Part shown: piece after piece, positions 60,584 to 64,000 of the stretch | Position numbering within the stretch: position 1 is the stretch's first letter | Layout: the number at the start of each line of letters is the position of its first letter | Assembly (NCBI GenBank): GCA_029718625.1 | Contig: CM056381.1 | Span: forward strand, 1,858,784 to 1,922,783 | Origin: Synaphobranchus kaupii | Taxonomy: Eukaryota; Chordata; Actinopteri; Anguilliformes; Synaphobranchidae | Direction of reading: 5' to 3' | DNA length: 64,000 bases | The notes under the pieces: generated by a model | Told to the model about the DNA's origin: nothing | Seen by the model: only the letters and a program-made list of their open reading frames with translations | Databases searched by the model: none | Program-made: the position numbers and the translations under genes

Positions 60584-60883
60584 TTATAACAATATTTGCG
60601 ATGACGTCGCAGTTTCTGTAATTGTACTGACTGATGCGGCCTCTTCGGTACTCAAAGGGGCAGCCCCGGACATGATGACGCTTGTCTTGTTGTGCTCTGT
60701 AATGTCAACGTCACTTTTTTCCTGGCCGTCCTCGAACTCGGATTCACTCGGGTCGCTCGCGCACTCGGACTCCTGGTCCTTCTGGTCAGCTTCTGTCAGC
60801 GTTTTATCCGACTGCTCTTTCTGCGCCTGCGCTTCCTTCGAATGCCTCCATTTCATTCGTCTGTTTTGGAACCAAACTTTGAC
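60584..60883 (-). CDS. hlx1: hlx1 exon 4 (recognition helix, acidic tail, stop)
   Basis: The acceptor CCTATAG|GTC ends at 60884. The exon encodes residues 268-366: [20 protein letters not shown] completes homeodomain helix 3 with Gln at homeodomain position 50 and Asn at position 51, the canonical DNA-contact residues. A lysine/glutamate-rich stretch, an acidic Ser/Glu/Asp-rich segment (about 305-328) and a Ser/Thr-rich end ([16 protein letters not shown]) follow. The stop codon lies at 60586-60584. The tail is far shorter than in mammalian HLX, which has long Ser/Gly-rich repeats there. An additional downstream coding exon is not excluded, but the open frame ends cleanly here. Confidence 0.93.
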   Translation of the reverse strand, partial: VKVWFQNRRMKWRHSKEAQAQKEQSDKTLTEADQKDQESECASDPSESEFEDGQEKSDVDITEHNKTSVIMSGAAPLSTEEAASVSTITETATSSQILL

Positions 60884-63330
60884 CTATAGGAAGATGTATA
60901 GATGTAAGTCGCTTTGGCCATTGATGCTTATAGGGAGCCTATACCACACAAACTATGCCGAAATAAATATTAAGGTCACTTCAAGAAATGTACAAAAAGT
61001 CATTCTAAGTTAATTATTAGCCTATACATTTCGCACACAGTTAGCCTAGATTTTATTTTATTTTACTCAGTTTATTTCAGAAACACTATAAATGTTAAAA
61101 AAATTGTAAATTCGACTAATATGTGGCTATATCTTTATAAAACCTATTGAAATGTAGTTAGTTCCTCGTAATTAGCCATTAATTCCACGGTTCACTGCAC
61201 TTTAAAGAAGTGTGTTCCAGGGGATACACGTAGCATAGCAACAGTCCTCAGGTTGTTTTCATCATAAAACTGAAATAAATACCCCGAGCCCATATGCACT
61301 TTCTCGTGTGAACGACTTTCACTTCCTTATAATTCTTTCGTAATTCCATTAAGTGGAAACACTCTTCCCTCTCTCTGTTTCTGGGTGTGTCTGTAGGCCT
61401 ACTGTGTCTGTCTGTCTGTCAGTGGGCCCCACGCATCAGCGATGCCAGAGAGAGGACATTCAATCCGAATAGTCTGATTGCTTTTCACTTTAGCGTGATA
61501 TGATCCTCAATATAACCCACGCGTCATTTGTTGCGATTTGTAGTAGGCTATTGTATTTCTTAGCCTGTATTCGCGTGGGTGTATTAGGCTACACCCGCAA
61601 TGGTAACTCACCTGAGCATCCGTAAGTCCAAGCATCGCAGCAAGTTGCTTTCTGTCGGGTTTGGTGACGTACTTTTGGATTTCGAATCGTTTCTCGAGCC
61701 CTTTCCTCTGCAGGTTGGAAAACACCGCCCTTGACCAGGATCTCTTTCTTTTGTATGTTTGTGGCATGGTGTCTTTCGTAAGGACCGCGTACGGACCTGT
61801 TAAAGTAGAAAAAAGAGAGAAGACAAAAATCAGAACCACGGTGGTAAATAATTAATAGTCAGGATTATTTGTATCTGGCTTTATAAAAGGGTTGCTGGAG
61901 TATTAAATTAACGAGAGCAATAATAATTATAATTCACCTATAATCCGTAGCTGGTAATGGCATACTTAAACTATTCCACATCTAAAGTAACGTGACGAAA
62001 AGGGCAGTGTTAATTGTATATTGGCATCTCACGAGACAAGTCTTTGAGAGGTCATGATGGTGTCACCTATAGGATCCCCTGTTTAATTAGACAGTAAACG
62101 AAACCGCGGGGGAGGGGGAGAAAAAAACCCAAACAAAATAAAGAAGAATATTCTCTGCATGCCTTTTATTGGATGAGAAGGCTACTCTACCTGGAAAGGT
62201 GTCCTGAAACTGGTGTTGCACTGCGTGCCTCGCGACGCTGCCCATAGAACTCAACATGGCGGACGGGTCGCTGATCCCAGGGTCTAAGGATGCGAAGTAC
62301 TGGCTCGCTGAAGACTGCATGGTCATGTGGACACCTGACTGACGATTCGAGCTAACGATGGACGTGAGATCTGTCACAGCACGAAACAAAATCAGCCAAA
62401 GGCGGTCATTTGGGAAACCTGTGGCAACCTATAGCCTACTGTTTTTGGTCAAACTAGACGTCTGTTGCGTTTAGATAAATTATCTTAACTCCTCTTGAGG
62501 CCTACAAAGGGACATTTTAGACCCGTACAGACACACTTCTCCGTGAAAAGTTGTGTACTTGATTTTCACTACCAAATTAAGTTGCGCGTTATAAAATTTC
62601 CCATTTGACTTGGCTTGATGGCGATATGATTATTTAAACATGGGAAAAAGTCTAAACCTTTAATCACAATAACTTATGGCGATGCATCATTCATATAGAA
62701 CACTGTTCAAATACGGGGTTCAAATAAATTAAAGTGCTGCAATATCTTAACCACGCAAGCCAACGTTATATCTTAAACCAAAACAAATCAATAAGTCAAA
62801 TGTATCTGGCTTGATAACTAAGTAGGCATAAATGTAATTCAAGAGAGCCTGGATTTAAAAAAAGAAGAAGTATAAAACAACATTAGTAGCCCACCTCTTA
62901 ACGTTGATATCTCCTTTGATTTTTGGTCAAAGTCTGTTGACAATATGCGGTCAATCCCAAACTTGAGGTCCTTGCTCGAAGGCGCTGCTGGAGCTTGCTG
63001 AGAATTGAGCGTCACTCTGGAAACAGAAGTCAAATGTATTCCGTGTCTGTGGTACGGGGAACCCGGGCTCACCCGCGAGCCGAAGACGGAGGGCTCCGGG
63101 GCTACCGGCGAAGGGCGCAGCGGAGATCCAGAAGCGTGAATCGGAGTTCGGGGTCCCAAGTGAGCCATGAGCGCCGAGCCAGGGATATTCTCGGCGTCTC
63201 CAACATGCAATATATCAGCGATGCAAAAGGAAGGTTTCTTCATTGAATCCAGGGCAAAGCCATTTGAGCAGTACGCGGACCAAAGACTAAAATTAGACGG
63301 ATAAAACGGGTTCAGTCCAGTAGTATACAT
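60584..63330 (-). CDS. hlx1: H2.0-like homeobox transcription factor (whole coding span, four exons)
   Basis: Coding exons on the minus strand are 63330-62895, 62370-62191, 61796-61612 and 60883-60584, joined by introns of 524, 394 and 728 bp that all start GT and end AG. Together they give 1101 nt, or 366 residues. Order of parts: N-terminal block with the eh1-like repressor motif FCIADIL (about residues 35-41), a second motif FGIDRIL (124-130), a linker, the homeodomain (about 224-283) with recognition-helix core [10 protein letters not shown], and a Ser/Glu/Asp-rich tail (about 305-328). The family is HLX, a nuclear DNA-binding regulator known in other vertebrates from visceral mesenchyme, liver and gut growth and blood or T-cell lineages. 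Human HLX is about 488 residues as I recall; the difference lies mainly in missing Gln/Pro/His-rich stretches and a shorter C terminus, as expected for fish. The start has G at -3. Exon joins are deduced from family alignment, not transcripts. Confidence 0.95.
60884..61611 (-). other. hlx1: hlx1 intron 3, splits the homeodomain
   Basis: A 728-bp phase-0 intron between homeodomain residues 44 and 45. It is AT-rich. A short (TGTC)n-like stretch lies near 61408-61422. Nothing coding is seen on either strand. Confidence 0.9.
61612..61796 (-). CDS. hlx1: hlx1 exon 3 (first two thirds of homeodomain)
   Basis: A 185-nt exon encoding about residues 206-267: [13 protein letters not shown], then the homeodomain from about residue 224 with helix 1 and helix 2 ([35 protein letters not shown]). 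The acceptor is TTTAACAG|GT ending at 61797; the donor is GATGCTCAG|GTGAGT with GT at 61611-61610, a near-consensus donor. The intron falls between homeodomain residues 44 and 45, a position shared with HLX and many NK-like homeobox genes. This exon is the most diagnostic part of the gene and leaves little doubt about family. Confidence 0.96.
61797..62190 (-). other. hlx1: hlx1 intron 2
   Basis: A 394-bp GT..AG intron in phase 1. Read on the coding strand, its exon-3 end has a purine-interrupted tract (TCTTCTCTCTTTTTTC) before AACAG. No repeat seen. Confidence 0.9.
62191..62370 (-). CDS. hlx1: hlx1 exon 2 (linker region)
   Basis: A 180-nt exon that enters and leaves in phase 1. It encodes roughly residues 146-206, beginning [13 protein letters not shown] and ending [10 protein letters not shown]. 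The acceptor TGACAG|AT ends at 62371 and the donor CCAG|GTAGAG has GT at 62190-62189. The [10 protein letters not shown] block just before the homeodomain is nearly invariant in HLX proteins, while the middle of the exon ([11 protein letters not shown], then a Ser/Met-rich stretch) is the more variable linker. Reading frame continues correctly into exon 3 through a split Gly codon (G|GT). Confidence 0.92.
62371..62894 (-). other. hlx1: hlx1 intron 1
   Basis: A 524-bp GT..AG intron between exons 1 and 2. It is AT-rich, with no tandem repeat or mobile element seen. Confidence 0.9.
62895..63330 (-). CDS. hlx1: hlx1 exon 1 (start codon, eh1-like motifs)
   Basis: This exon encodes residues 1-145 plus the first base of codon 146. 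The protein starts [20 protein letters not shown], which matches the HLX N terminus. [11 protein letters not shown] follows near residue 31 and holds an eh1-type FxIxxIL motif, which in this class recruits Groucho/TLE corepressors. Near the exon end [13 protein letters not shown] carries a second FxIxxIL motif at residues 124-130. The donor is AGAG|GTGGGC with GT at 62894-62893, a non-optimal donor, but the split Asp codon (G|AT) matches the known HLX junction. The preceding bases GCAGGG before ATG give a purine at -3. No upstream in-frame methionine fits the family better. Confidence 0.93.
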
Positions 63331-63560
63331 CCCTGCACTCGTGTGTTACCCTTTAGTTAAACAGGAATGGTGAAATTTGACAAAACCCGTCCAGTATGTA
63401 ATTGCGAGTATCGCTTAAAACGGTAGTTTCTTTCTTAAAGGGCCAGGAATGTTTCTCACAGCTCCGAAACTTCAGCAGCTGGTCCAAGTAGTCCTACGCA
63501 GAAGTTTCGACTCGCAAACTGATTGGTTACGCGCTGGCCAATGAAAGATGCGTTTAAACA
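63331..63560 (-). promoter_or_regulatory. hlx1: hlx1 5' flank: probable 5' UTR and core promoter with two CCAAT boxes
   Basis: Two CCAAT boxes face each other: CCAAT on the minus strand at 63522-63526 and CCAAT on the plus strand at 63538-63542, about 190-210 bp upstream of the start codon, in a stretch with several CpGs. No convincing TATA box is seen between them and the ATG. NF-Y binding to CCAAT boxes is a common feature of TATA-less developmental promoters. The transcription start is not visible from sequence, so the limits are a guess. Confidence 0.45.
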
Positions 63561-63639
63561 CGAAAACACGCCCTCAAGGTGATGAGACTCAGTTAATGAG
63601 AGTTAAGTGTTACACTGATGTTTTAGTAGTTGACATAAT

Positions 63640-63675
<36 letters not shown>

Positions 63676-64000
63676 CGGTAATAAAGTGGCAATAATTGGT
63701 ATTTCGTGGTTACACAAAAACTATAATAATGATAATCGCCGATATAAGTAATTTTCATCAGGAACACCATATTTAGCTACAAATATATGACAATCATATC
63801 ACATCATAAACAATACAACGACAATTTAAGATAAAAAAGACAAGAAGTAATAATATTTTATTGAGACCTGATATATATATATATTTGGTTGCAGAGTGTT
63901 TATTTGTTTATTTCCCCTTTGCTTTTCACTGCATAATAACCGACATGTATTCGTTATTCAGTGTTCAGCATTTCAAGGCGACTTTGATTTGGACTAAATA
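63561..64000. other. sequence upstream of hlx1
   Basis: Contains an (AAT)n tract at 63637-63675 and a short (TA)n near 63871-63882. No gene seen before the window ends. Confidence 0.5.

Noticed and set aside
60672..61013. 113-codon plus-strand open frame opposite hlx1 exon 4
   Set aside because: It is antisense to a well-supported homeobox exon and crosses its splice acceptor; no family match.
62995..63246. 83-codon plus-strand open frame opposite hlx1 exon 1
   Set aside because: It is the shadow of the CpG-rich hlx1 exon, with no domain.

Overview
The window is vertebrate nuclear DNA, almost certainly from a teleost fish. The only gene I can support is a four-exon, minus-strand homeobox gene at the right end (coding 63330 down to 60584). 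Its introns have GT..AG borders and its protein matches the HLX / H2.0-like homeobox family (zebrafish hlx1, human HLX). Teleost origin is suggested by the fish-like form of the HLX protein, which lacks the Gln/Pro/His expansions of mammalian HLX, by interspersed repeats of fish type (a tRNA-derived SINE, SINE/LINE tails ending in TTATTATT, TA- and TTAA-flanked non-autonomous DNA elements), and by long CA/GT microsatellites. I cannot name the species.

Layout. From 0.1 to 51 kb the window is gene-free and full of tandem repeats. I count about twenty minisatellite arrays with units of 17 to 61 bp and from about 5 to more than 70 copies, plus many dinucleotide arrays. By my own summing they cover roughly 17 kb, about a quarter of the window. 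Between the arrays lie blocks of high-complexity DNA (for example 10.8-11.2, 16.2-17.3, 27.6-27.8, 34.5-35.5, 40.4-40.7, 47.8-48.3, 52.6-53.1 and 57.4-57.9 kb). Their texture suits conserved non-coding elements of a gene desert flanking a developmental regulator, but conservation cannot be seen from one sequence. From 51.3 kb to the right end the DNA is mostly unique, with one short minisatellite and a few microsatellites, and leads into hlx1.

Mobile elements. Supported cases are a 420-bp palindromic TTAA-flanked element (17452-17871), a 502-bp TA-flanked element whose left terminus is tandemly repeated six times (35707-36208), a 1.2-kb palindromic element (about 38258-39460), a SINE-like insertion inside a minisatellite (41670-41950), an interspersed repeat inside another minisatellite (45790-46224), and a tRNA-derived SINE with a 9-bp target-site duplication (47320-47569). 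None has an intact transposase or reverse transcriptase reading frame in the window.

What stands out. Several arrays repeat a short motif that resembles a functional signal: branch point, 3' splice site and 5' splice site in each unit (17960-18877), the E-box CACGTG (48893-50828), a GATA-factor site within a palindrome (22767-24208), nuclear-receptor half-sites (28645-29574) and heat-shock-element-like palindromes (5656-6147). These are sequence facts with untested meaning. I found no bacterial or viral system, no CRISPR array and no clearly novel protein-coding system.
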